From contig CAVPYN010000011.1 of assembly GCA_963709995.1 (NCBI GenBank), positions 62,001 through 126,000 of the forward strand: 64,000 nt of DNA, written 5' to 3'. The position numbers were made by a program, and so were the translations under genes. Under the pieces are notes generated by a model. That model was not told the DNA's origin. It worked only from the letters and a program-made list of their open reading frames with translations, and searched no databases. Positions 1 to 6,823 of the stretch are shown piece after piece (position 1 is the stretch's first letter; each line of letters begins with the position of its first letter). This stretch comes from JAUIIK01 sp963709995 (GTDB taxonomy: Bacteria > Chloroflexota > Chloroflexia > Thermomicrobiales > CFX8).

Positions 1-513
1 CGCCGCGTCGGTGGATTCCAGATCACCCCTGCGCCGGAATGCACGCCCAGCTCCAGCGCTTCCTCGCGCGACGAGACGCCGATATCGACGAAGAAGTTGT
101 AGTAATCGAGCTTCTGGTTGCGCTGCTGCTCGGTCAGGATGTGACCACTCGTCGTAGCGAAGTGGCCTTCAATGTGCGCGTCCCGGCCGATGATCAGCGC
201 AGGCTGGCCGACCGGATAGCGCTGGGCGACGTCGCTGCGCGGGTTCTGCGCGCCCGGCCAGCCAGACGAAGCCGTCCTGATCGATGCTGCGCACGACGAA
301 TCCGATCTCGTCGGCGTGGCCCGTGATCAGCAACTTCGGCCCCGAGCCGCCGACGTGGGCGAAGAGGTTGCCGCCACGTGCCGTCCAGATCTCTTCGACC
401 TGTCCTTGCCAGCGAGCCCGGAGCCAGTCCATCACCGGACTCTCCTGGCCTGTCGGTCCCGGCAGTTCCATCAGTTCCTTCATGATCTCGTAGCTACTGT
501 CGTGGTCGGTCAT
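1..513 (-). CDS. M42-family metallo-aminopeptidase, N-terminal part, frameshifted and cut by the window edge
   Basis: Likely a cytosolic two-metal aminopeptidase of the M42 (glutamyl aminopeptidase / 'cellulase M') family. The N-terminus holds the family opening: a 'ELPGPTGQE' segment followed by 'LLITGHADEIGFVV', which carries the first metal-ligand His and the catalytic-type Asp. After 'GFVWLAG' the good sequence leaves the frame near 250-262 and continues to the window edge in another frame, with segments such as 'PVGQPALIIGR' and 'GHFATTSGHILTEQQ', so a single-base indel is present. The ATG at 513 is preferred over the upstream one at 552 because the conserved region begins just after it. 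The C-terminal metal ligands lie outside the window. Family call is firm; substrate is unknown. Confidence 0.8.
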
Positions 514-616
514 ATCCGTGCCCCTTGCCCTGTCCATCGCCTTGTTGGGCAAGATAGCACGGGAACGTCAGATACCTCTCCACCCACATGGCAACCAGCC
601 AGATTGACGGGATTTG

Positions 617-1340
617 CTAGCCCTCGCCGACCGTTCTGGACGTTGCAAGAAGGATCTTCTTCTGCGAAATCCGGAGTTCCAAGTTCCCAATTTCCAACCG
701 AATGCGCTGATACTCCGCTTCCCAATGGGGTGGCCAGGGTAAACCTGCAGACCTTCGTTGCGAACGAAGATACTCGGCTGCGTCCTTGCGTTCTGTGAAA
801 CGCCGGAGCTGAACGATGAGATACCTCATCTCTGCTCGAATCTCATCAAACAGTTTCAGCGTTGCCATCCAGTCATGCAGCCGATCTATCGTGGCAAGAA
901 TCTGCTTGTATTCGATTTCGAGGTCTTCTGGCCGGAAGGGTCGATCCTGAGGGTGGACGCAATCGCATCCGATCAGCCCGGCGTCTCCGGCGGTTCAACG
1001 TGGAAAGTTCTTGACGGGCTTGTTGGAGCTCGAAGAATAGCTCCCGTGAGGAGCTTCGAACCTCATCGCTGAGCGAAACACCCACTGGCCGGACCGCAAC
1101 TGCTTCTTCATCCTGACGACTCAGGTACTCCAGGTATATCTCGGGGGCAAGGCTACGCAACGTCGACCGGAGCTGTAGGCGCTCCCTCTTTTCGCTGGAG
1201 TCAAGACCCTCGCGCCGCTTGGATGCCTCAAGTTCCAACAACCGTCGCAGCTTTGCTCTAGCGACCCGCTGATCATTCTCCTGAAAGCTATTGACGTAGT
1301 CCGATATACGACGTGGCTGCTCGTGAAGTGCCTGTGCCAT
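617..1340 (-). CDS. Hypothetical charged coiled-coil protein (frameshifted)
   Basis: No family recognised. The reading starts at ATG 1340 ('MAQALHEQPRRISDYVNSF'), behind a GGTGTGAG purine stretch. It gives a strongly charged, helix-rich protein ('RVARAKLRRLLELEASKRRE', 'SRELFFELQQARQEL'). Near 985-1000 the sensible sequence moves to the next frame ('RPEDLEIEYKQILATIDRL') and runs on to the stop at 617 ('RLEIGNLELRISQKK'). Joined, it is about 240 residues with long predicted coiled coils, no signal peptide and no membrane segment. The two halves share the same style and join at a G/C-rich spot, which argues for one gene with an indel rather than two genes. It stands alone between the peptidase and the ABC exporter. 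Confidence 0.5.
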
Positions 1341-1669
1341 CTCACACCGCCTGCCTTTGCCAATCTGGGAGGTGTCCGATAGGGAACAGAATACACGATT
1401 AGAACAAATGTGCGCAATAGTCTCGGACATCGTGCAGATCAGCTCATCACTCTCGAGGCAAGTGAGGACACCCGCGAGCTTGCCACTTCATGTCACGGTA
1501 GCGCCATCGCCTCGCTTATTGATCCGGCTGAGGTGTTCGCTCAACTCTCTCCATAAGCCTGTTGCGGTCGTCGTCTCATTGCTCATCCCGTGGCTATCAA
1601 CGCGAGATACACTCTTTGCAACCTGACCGCGTTGTGTTTTGGCACAGCCGGACGCCTCCGGTCGAGAAA
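1341..1669. other. Intergenic stretch, no gene seen
   Basis: Open frames here are short and lack a ribosome-binding site or the strong third-position G/C bias of the neighbouring genes. It should contain the promoter for the coiled-coil gene (minus strand) at its left end. Its right end is the terminator of the ABC permease gene. No repeat, tRNA or recognisable structured RNA was seen. Confidence 0.5.
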
Positions 1670-1705
1670 CGAGAGAGCCGCGGCACCGGTGCCCCGGCTC
1701 TCTCG
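1670..1705 (-). terminator. Hairpin terminator of the ABC exporter operon
   Basis: An 11-bp perfect stem, CGAGAGAGCCG (1670-1680) with CGGCTCTCTCG (1695-1705). A smaller palindrome, GGCACCGGTGCC, lies in the loop. It begins 18 bases past the stop of the permease gene on the minus strand. There is no long U-run, so it may act as an mRNA-end stabiliser as much as a true intrinsic terminator. Confidence 0.6.
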
Positions 1706-1722
1706 CTGCCCTGGCTCGCCAC

Positions 1723-2581
1723 TTAGCCCGACCGCTTGAGGCGGCCGGTGCGCTTGGCGTAGCGCTCGAAGTAACCGAAGATAGCCATCCCTAGCGGAAT
1801 CGAGACGATCGCGATCAGGCCGAGTGCGGCAAGGTCTCCGGTCAGGTCAGAAACCGGCGCACCGTCGAGGATTGCCGACCGCATCGCCTCCAGCACATAG
1901 GTAGCTGGCGAGATGGTCGAGAGCGTCTGCATCCAGCCCGGCAAGACTGAAATCGGGTAATAGACACCCGAAACGAGCAGCAGGATTGACGAGATGATGA
2001 AGGTCATCTGCTCGCCCTTCTCCGGGAAGAGCAGTGGCAGCACCGCGCCAACAATCCCGAATCCGATGAATGAGAAGCTCCCAACGGCAATCACCAACGC
2101 CGCCGCGGGCAGATTCGCTTCCGCAAGACTGATCTCGGGAAAGAAGGCGGCCAGTACAAGAAACAGCACCGTCGACCGGATCAGCCCGTAGAGAATCGCA
2201 AAGAGCGACATCCCGAACAGGTGGGTCGTCCTTGAGACGGGCGCCATCATCGTGTACTCGATCGTGCCTTCCCAGCGCTCCCAGGCAACCGTCTCGGCCA
2301 CGTTCATGAAGACCGAGTTGAGATAACCCCAGACCAGCGTCCCGATCGCCAGGAAGAGGATCAGCTGGTTGGTGTCGCCTTCCTGTGACGCGCCGATGAA
2401 CATGATCGAGAGCGACGACGCCGCGGTGTAAACGAGGAAGGCAATGCTCCCAGCCCCAGTACCGCTTCGTCAGGTAGAAGTTGCGCTCGACAAAGGCCAG
2501 AGCCGCCTTGCTCTCGCGCGCCACAACCCTGTGGGGCGCACGCGATTCCGTCCCCGGAGTCGCGGTTGGTATGTATGACAT
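1723..2581 (-). CDS. ABC-2 type transporter permease (frameshifted near N-terminus)
   Basis: Membrane subunit of a two-component exporter of the drug/lipid ABC-2 type (DrrB/NodJ-like). The N-terminus begins at ATG 2581 behind a GAAGGA ribosome site with 'MSYIPTATPG', and 'FVERNFYLTKRYWGWE' is the usual cytoplasmic lead-in. The frame then breaks near 2445-2460. It continues in the next frame with six hydrophobic segments, including 'QLILFLAIGTLVWGYLNSVF', 'STVLFLVLAAFF' and the ABC-2 hallmark region 'LLLVSGVYYPISVLPGWMQ'. About 285 residues when joined. It follows the ATPase gene by about 120 bases on the same strand, so the pair is one operon with the partner at 2700-3656. Substrate not predictable. 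Confidence 0.82.
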
Positions 2582-2699
2582 CTTGGTTCCTTCACTTTCT
2601 TTGCGGCACACCGTTGGGCCGCTTCTGATTCATCGATGCGCGCCAGCGAAGCACGTTCCGACTTCGGACCGTTGAAGCGGTCCATTCCATGGCATTGCT

Positions 2700-3656
2700 C
2701 TACGCCACGCCCGCCATCTCTTTCTCCTCAACCAGTTCATGGCCGGTGAGGGCCATGTAGACATCCTCGAGGGTCGGATTGAACAGGCCATCACGACCCC
2801 GCACCTGCGCCTTCAACTCGTCGACCGTTCCAGTTGCAACGATCCGACCGTGGTCCATAATCGCGATCCGGTCGCAAAGTTGTTCGGCTTCATCCATATC
2901 GTGCGAGCAGATCAACACCGTGGCATCGTGTTGATCGCGCAGATCGAGCACAAAGCGCTGAACGTCCTTCTTCGAGCGCGGGTCGAGCCCGGTCGTCGGC
3001 TCATCGAGCAAAAGCAGAACCGGCGATGTCAAGAACGCCCGGGCAATCGCCACTTTCTGCTGCATACCTCTCGACATCGTCTCCAGCGGCACCGTAATGC
3101 GATCTTCTGGGATGCCGAGGTCGACGAGTATTCGCTTGATGTCTCGACGCAGTTCCGATCCGCCTCGTCCGTAGAGGCGCGACGAGTACAGCAGGTTCTC
3201 CATCGGCGAGAGTTTCTTGAAGAAGGACGCTTCGACTGATACTCGATTGATCAGCCGCTTGACCTCTGCTTCGTCGTCTCGGACATCGTTTCCGAAGACA
3301 GTGATCCGTCCCTCGTCAGCTATCAGCAGGGTTGAGATCAACCGCACGAGCGTCGACTTGCCGCTACCATTTGCGCCGAGAATCCCAAAGATCTCATTCT
3401 CGTGGACTTCAAACGAGACATCATCGAGCGCCCGGACGATTTTGGCGGCCGGTTGCTCGCGTCGCCGTATAGTCCAGCGACTGCCCGACCGTTTACCGCC
3501 GAACGACTTCGAGACTTGCTCGAAGCTAACCGCTACGTCTCTTTTCTGTTGTGACACCATCATTGACATCTCTTCTTCCGATTCGCGCGCGTCCCTGTGA
3601 TTCATCGCATTCGGTCTCGTTACTTCGACATTTCCGCCTCTGTTCATCAGTTGCAT
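2700..3656 (-). CDS. ABC transporter ATP-binding protein (DrrA-like)
   Basis: Cytoplasmic ATPase that powers the neighbouring ABC-2 permease. Counting from ATG 3656, Walker A GANGSGKST is at about 94-102, the signature 'MSRGMQQK' near 194-201, Walker B 'LLLLDEP' at about 214-220 and the switch His in 'ICSHDMDEAEQ' near 252. The A-loop/insert region is rich in Arg ('SGSRWTIRRRE'). The start at 3656 is chosen because AAGGAG lies nine bases upstream; an in-frame ATG at 3683 lacks such a site and lies close to the leader terminator. About 318 residues, slightly long for the family because of a roughly 40-residue N-terminal extension. Its 5' leader carries a leader ORF and a terminator, so expression is probably attenuated. 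Confidence 0.9.
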   Translation of the reverse strand: MQLMNRGGNVEVTRPNAMNHRDARESEEEMSMMVSQQKRDVAVSFEQVSKSFGGKRSGSRWTIRRREQPAAKIVRALDDVSFEVHENEIFGILGANGSGKSTLVRLISTLLIADEGRITVFGNDVRDDEAEVKRLINRVSVEASFFKKLSPMENLLYSSRLYGRGGSELRRDIKRILVDLGIPEDRITVPLETMSRGMQQKVAIARAFLTSPVLLLLDEPTTGLDPRSKKDVQRFVLDLRDQHDATVLICSHDMDEAEQLCDRIAIMDHGRIVATGTVDELKAQVRGRDGLFNPTLEDVYMALTGHELVEEKEMAGVA

Positions 3657-3703
3657 TGACGTCCGCTCCTTCCCGAGATCCATCCGGATCGGTCATAGGC
3701 AAC

Positions 3704-3740
3704 AAAAAACCGCGGGGCCGTTTCTGGTCCGCCCGCGGTT
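3704..3740 (-). terminator. Intrinsic terminator in the exporter leader (attenuator)
   Basis: Read on the minus strand, AACCGCGGG (3740-3732) pairs with CCCGCGGTT (3716-3708) and is followed by a run of six U. It lies downstream of its own promoter and of a 43-codon ORF, and about 48 bases before the start codon of the ABC ATPase. A terminator placed between promoter and gene is the layout of an attenuator. No gene ends close by on this strand: the upstream PNPOx-like gene stops 300 bases earlier. Confidence 0.8.
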
Positions 3741-3767
3741 GGAAGGTCTCGCTATGTGAAGAAATTC

Positions 3768-3899
3768 TCAGCAGCGTCTCCTCCAATGTCGCACGGGCGT
3801 CGGGCGCACTCCGCCCCCGAACGGGCGCAGCTTGCCGTCGACGATCACGCCAACGGCCGGCCGGGCCAGCATCGTGTTAGCGGTGATGGTGCTGTTCAC
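3768..3899 (-). CDS. Leader-peptide ORF (43 codons) of the ABC exporter operon
   Basis: GTG start at 3899, TGA stop at 3768-3770. The peptide starts MNSTITANTMLARPAVGVIV and ends RPTPVRHWRRRC. Nearly every third position is G or C, matching real genes in this window and not expected of a non-coding leader. It lies fully inside the 5' leader, between the promoter at 3959-3987 and the terminator at 3704-3740, and its stop codon is 28 bases before the terminator stem. The very basic C-terminus (RHWRRRC) is the kind of sequence that can slow a ribosome. Function as a stalling leader peptide is inferred from position; the ribosome-binding site is weak (AGAGA). Confidence 0.55.
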   Translation of the reverse strand: MNSTITANTMLARPAVGVIVDGKLRPFGGGVRPTPVRHWRRRC

Positions 3900-3958
3900 T
3901 CTCTGGCCGTTCCATCCGTGCGTACAGACGTAACCGAAATACTTCTAGTCCATGGGGC

Positions 3959-3987
3959 AGTGTATGCCTGAAACTCGGACAAGTCAA
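3959..3987 (-). promoter_or_regulatory. Sigma-70-type promoter of the ABC exporter operon
   Basis: On the minus strand TTGACT (3987-3982) and TACACT (3964-3959) are separated by 17 bases. Transcription would start near 3952, giving a leader of about 300 nucleotides before the ABC ATPase start codon. This is one of the better matches to the -35/-10 consensus in the window. Confidence 0.6.
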
Positions 3988-4045
3988 GCCATCGGAGGCG
4001 GAACTTCGATGAATTCGTTGCAGAGATGCGGCTCTGCGAGGAGAT

Positions 4046-4541
4046 CTAAGGCGCCTCCTCGTCCCGCCAGACTAACACTTCGCCGCCCTGACCAAGCAGC
4101 ACCGTTCCCGGGAACATACGCAAGCGCCACCGCTCCAGGCGTAGCACAGCGAACTGATCGGTCAGCGGCCCTTCGGACCACATCGGGACGATCGACGGAT
4201 CATAGCCAACGGGTTCAGGAGCCGATTCCAACAACTCCCAGGTCCGCTCGCCCGTCTCATTGTCCGTATAGAGACTCGCCCGGCGCTCGGCTGTGCAGGT
4301 ATCGTGATTCGGCGACCAGTAGTTGCATGAGGCAAACGGACTATGCCGCAGATGCGCCCGCTTGAGGGCTGTTGGAACGCGTGCCGATCCACCCGACGAG
4401 CGCGTCGCCTTCCCACTCCCAGATTGGATGGAGTATCCGACTACGCGGCCGATCAAAGGGATCGATGGATGCTACGGTGCACCAGACAATGCGATGCGCC
4501 ATCTCGACAGATGCCGGGCCAACCTGCGCGAGTTCCTGCAT
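4046..4541 (-). CDS. Pyridoxamine 5'-phosphate oxidase-like (FMN-binding split-barrel) protein, frameshifted
   Basis: Resembles small general-stress/PNPOx-like flavoproteins with a split-barrel fold. The start ATG 4541 has AGGGAGG just upstream. The first half reads 'MAHRIVWCTVASIDPFDRPR' and 'ILHPIWEWEGDALVGWIGTR', the usual first strands of the barrel. Near 4372 the frame breaks and continues as 'LRHSPFASCNYWSPNHDTC' to 'GTVLLGQGGEVLVWRDEEAP', stop at 4046. Joined length about 164 residues, normal for the family. The natural substrate of such proteins is usually unknown, and the call rests on overall pattern rather than catalytic residues. It reads toward the exporter operon but the latter has its own promoter. 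Confidence 0.65.
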
Positions 4542-4571
4542 CCTCTACCTCCCTAAAATTCCACCTCTTGA

Positions 4572-4601
4572 TTGACAATCACCATATTCATCGATTATTC
4601 T
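4572..4601 (+). promoter_or_regulatory. Promoter of the metG T-box leader
   Basis: TTGACA at 4572-4577 and TATTCT at 4596-4601 with an 18-base spacer. Predicted transcription start near 4608, about 40 bases ahead of the first T-box stem. It lies between the divergent PNPOx-like gene and the T-box, in the only AT-rich stretch nearby. Confidence 0.6.
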
Positions 4602-4644
4602 ACGAACTCGACACCGCTCATCTGCGGTGGGCACCAGACATCAA

Positions 4645-4925
4645 TAGCGTTGACGAGGAACACCATTCGGGCCCGACGACCCAGAGAGTCACTGTTGCTG
4701 GATAGTGGCGCGTTCGTCGATCGGTGATGACCTCCGAGCTGCCCGGGCGAACGCCTCCAGCAGTAGTCCGGGCCGGTCCGTGGGATACCGTTACCAATCC
4801 CTGGCTGGCAACGATCCAGTCGCGGAGGCCGGAGGTCGCAAGGCACCGGTGAAGCCGGGTGGTACCGCGAGCGCTTCATCCCGAGGCCCCTCGCCCCAGG
4901 CGGGTGCAGGGCCTTGGGAATTGTT
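4645..4925 (+). ncRNA. T-box riboswitch, tRNA-Met specific, controlling metG
   Basis: The 14-base T-box core GGGTGGTACCGCGA is at 4857-4870; its TGGT bulge would pair with the ACCA end of an uncharged tRNA having discriminator A. Stem I is also present. GAGG (4655-4658) pairs with CCTC (4731-4734), ACC (4662-4664) with GGT (4723-4725) and CGACGA (4674-4679) with TCGTCG (4714-4719). Above this lie an AGAGAG motif (4683-4688) and a distal GTTG-type loop. Between the lower helices the loop reads GATGA, so the specifier codon is AUG (4727-4729) followed by the expected purine. The gene downstream is metG, in agreement with the specifier. In T-boxes, uncharged tRNA binding favours the antiterminator and so transcription. 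Confidence 0.88.
4880..4918 (+). terminator. T-box terminator hairpin
   Basis: CCCGAGGCCC (4880-4889) pairs with GGGCCTTGGG (4909-4918) through ten pairs, one a G-U, followed by a U-rich AATTGTTGTTT. A competing helix uses the T-box itself: GCGAG (4867-4871) with CTCGC (4890-4894) and flanking GGG/CCC. Either structure would be displaced by the tRNA-stabilised antiterminator. Confidence 0.65.
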
Positions 4926-4932
4926 GTTTAAG

Positions 4933-5036
4933 GGATCAGGGAACAGTAGCAAGGTTGTAGATATGGATAAGGACGTAGTTTGTAGTTTCTGATCCAGGAG
5001 GCTTACATGACGGCACCTGGTCTTCCTACAAACTAC
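4933..5036 (+). promoter_or_regulatory. Nested inverted repeats enclosing a ribosome-binding site, between T-box and metG
   Basis: GGATCAG (4933-4939) can pair with CTGATCC (4989-4995). Separately, GTAGTTTGTAG (4975-4985) pairs perfectly over 11 bases with CTACAAACTAC (5026-5036). The loop of the second helix holds AGGAGG and the ATG at 5007. The two helices are not mutually exclusive by sequence but overlap in space, so only one may form at a time. Translation of the short ORF inside would open the second helix. Role is inferred. Confidence 0.45.
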
Positions 5037-5105
5037 CATCTACTCACTACAAACTTGCCCCGCCACTCATCCCTCGCTCGAAAGGAGCGTTACCATGCCA
5101 GATGA
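5007..5105 (+). CDS. Short upstream ORF (32 codons) overlapping the metG start
   Basis: ATG 5007 follows an excellent AGGAGG site at a six-base distance; stop TGA at 5103-5105, eleven bases inside metG. The peptide begins MTAPGLPTNYHLLTTNLP. The overlap would allow translational coupling to metG, which has its own AAAGGAGCG site. The peptide matches nothing I know, and it could be a remnant or a regulatory ORF. Its start lies in the loop of an 11-bp hairpin. Confidence 0.35.
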   Translation: MTAPGLPTNYHLLTTNLPRHSSLARKERYHAR

Positions 5106-6663
5106 CAGGCAGGTCTATTTCATATCGACGTCGATTCCGTATGTGAATGCGGAACCGCACGTCGGACACGCGCTGGAATTCGCCCAGACGGATACCTATG
5201 CGCGCTTTCACCGAGAACAGGGTCGACGATGTCTTTTTCCTGACCGGCTCGGATGAGAACGCGCTGAAGAATGTCCAGGCAGCCGAAGTGCTCGGGATCT
5301 CCACGCGCGAACTGGTCGATCAGAATGTCGTTGCATTCCAGCATGCACTGGACGTGCTCAACGCATCCAACGACGACTTCATCCGTACCAGCGTCGACGA
5401 ACGTCACTTTGCTGGCGTCGACCGCCTCTGGAGAGCGGTCGAGGCTGCCGGTGACATCTACAAGAAGCACTACACCGGGCTCTATTGCGTCGGCTGCGAG
5501 ACCTTCTACACCGAGGAGGAACTGATCGACGGCAAGTGCCCAGTGCACGAGACGCCGCCGGTGGCCGTCGAAGAAGAGAACTACTTCTTCCGGCTGTCGA
5601 AGTACGGCGACGAGTTGCACCGGCGGATCTCCAGCGACGAACTGGAGGTCGTCCCGGAGACGCGCAAGAACGAGGTGTTGCGCTTCATCGAAGCCGGGCT
5701 CCAGGATATCTCGATCTCGCGTTCGCGGAGCGCGCTCGCGGCTGGGGCATCCAGGTGCCAGACGATCCAGGACAGGTGATCTACGTCTGGATCGACGCAC
5801 TGGCAAACTACATCACCGCGCTGGGGTACGGCACCGACGGCGCACTGTACGACCGCTACTGGAAGAATGCGCCGAGCACGTGTCCATGCCATCGGCAAGG
5901 ACATTCTCCGTTTTCATGCGGTCTACTGGCCCGGCATCCTGCTGGCCGCTGGCGTGCCGCTGCCGACTCACGTCGTCGTCCACGGATTTCTGACGATCAA
6001 TGGCGCGAAAATGAGCAAGACGACCGGCAATGTCATCGATCCAGTCGCGGTCGCCGAACAGTATCGGTTCTGACGCCGTGCGCTACTACCTGCTGCGCGA
6101 GGTGTCGCCTCATGGCGACGGTGACTTCTCGGTCAGCCGGTTGATCGAACGCTACAACGCCGACCTCGCCAACGATCTTGGCAACTTGCTGAACCGATCG
6201 GTCAGCATGATCAATCGGTATCGAGATGGCGTGATCCCCTCTCCAGGTGAACCAACCGGGATCGAAGGCGATCTGAAGGAGACGTTGGAGACAGCGGTGG
6301 AGCGATCGAGTCGAACGATTCGGAGCCTACGAGCCACAGCAGGCGATCACGGCAATCTGGGAAGCAGTCACGGCGACGAACACCTACATCGAACTGGCGC
6401 AACCGTGGGTGCTGGCCCGCGAAGCTCGGAACGGCGATGCGGGAGCTGAGGCACGGCTGGACACCGTGCTCTGCACATTGGCGATCACGATCGGGCGGCT
6501 GGCGCAACTGCTGCAGCCTGTCATACCAACGGCAGTCGATGAGATCGCCCGACAGCTCGGCAGCCCGTCGGTCGATATCCTCCCTGAATCCGGCCAGAAG
6601 GTCCTGACTCCGACACCGATCTTCCCGCGAATTGAAGTCGAAGAAGCAGCGGCAGTGTCCTAG
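5095..6663 (+). pseudogene. metG: Methionyl-tRNA synthetase, broken by five frameshifts
   Basis: Class I synthetase charging tRNA-Met in the cytosol. ATG 5095 has GAAAGGAGCG upstream and gives 'YFISTSIPYVNAEPHVGHA', with the HIGH-type HVGH at residues 22-25. A zinc-knuckle region follows ('YCVGCETFYTEEELIDGKCP'), then 'YVWIDALANYITALGYG', the KMSKS-type 'GAKMSKTTGNVIDP', and an anticodon-binding helical end to the stop at 6663. The protein moves between frames near 5222, 5730, 5872, 6066 and 6315. The first break is a G-run that looks one base short. Joined length about 520 residues, fitting a MetRS without the C-terminal dimerisation domain. All catalytic landmarks are kept, so errors in the assembly are more likely than decay of an essential gene. 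Confidence 0.88.
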
Positions 6664-6671
6664 CCAACAAT

Positions 6672-6705
6672 GCCAGTTCCGGGGGAGCATCCTCCCGGAA
6701 CTGGC
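6672..6705 (+). terminator. Hairpin downstream of metG
   Basis: GCCAGTTCCGGG (6672-6683) pairs over 12 bases with CCCGGAACTGGC (6694-6705), ten-base loop, eight bases past the metG stop. No U-run follows, so it is either a weak intrinsic terminator or an RNA-end stabiliser. Confidence 0.6.
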
Positions 6706-6823
6706 TAACTGGCATCACATATTCCTAGCGCTAGACTTGACCATCTCACCGGGATCGATCCAGCGGCAATTTGGCCCACCACCAGTTCAAGCGCTGGCAT
6801 CAACGAATGCTCGGATCAAGGCG

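Noticed and set aside
1395..1420. Possible LexA box (GAACAAATGTGC) upstream of the coiled-coil gene
   Set aside because: One half-site does not match GTTC, and no SOS gene is nearby; chance is sufficient.
3714..3745. T-box-like 'CCAACCGCGGGC' in the minus-strand exporter leader
   Set aside because: It lacks the UGGN bulge sequence and a Stem I with specifier loop; it is explained as the 5' arm of the intrinsic terminator.
5120..5806. Long minus-strand open frame (228 codons) over metG
   Set aside because: Mirror of a G/C-biased gene; no ribosome site and no recognisable protein, while the plus strand clearly encodes MetRS.
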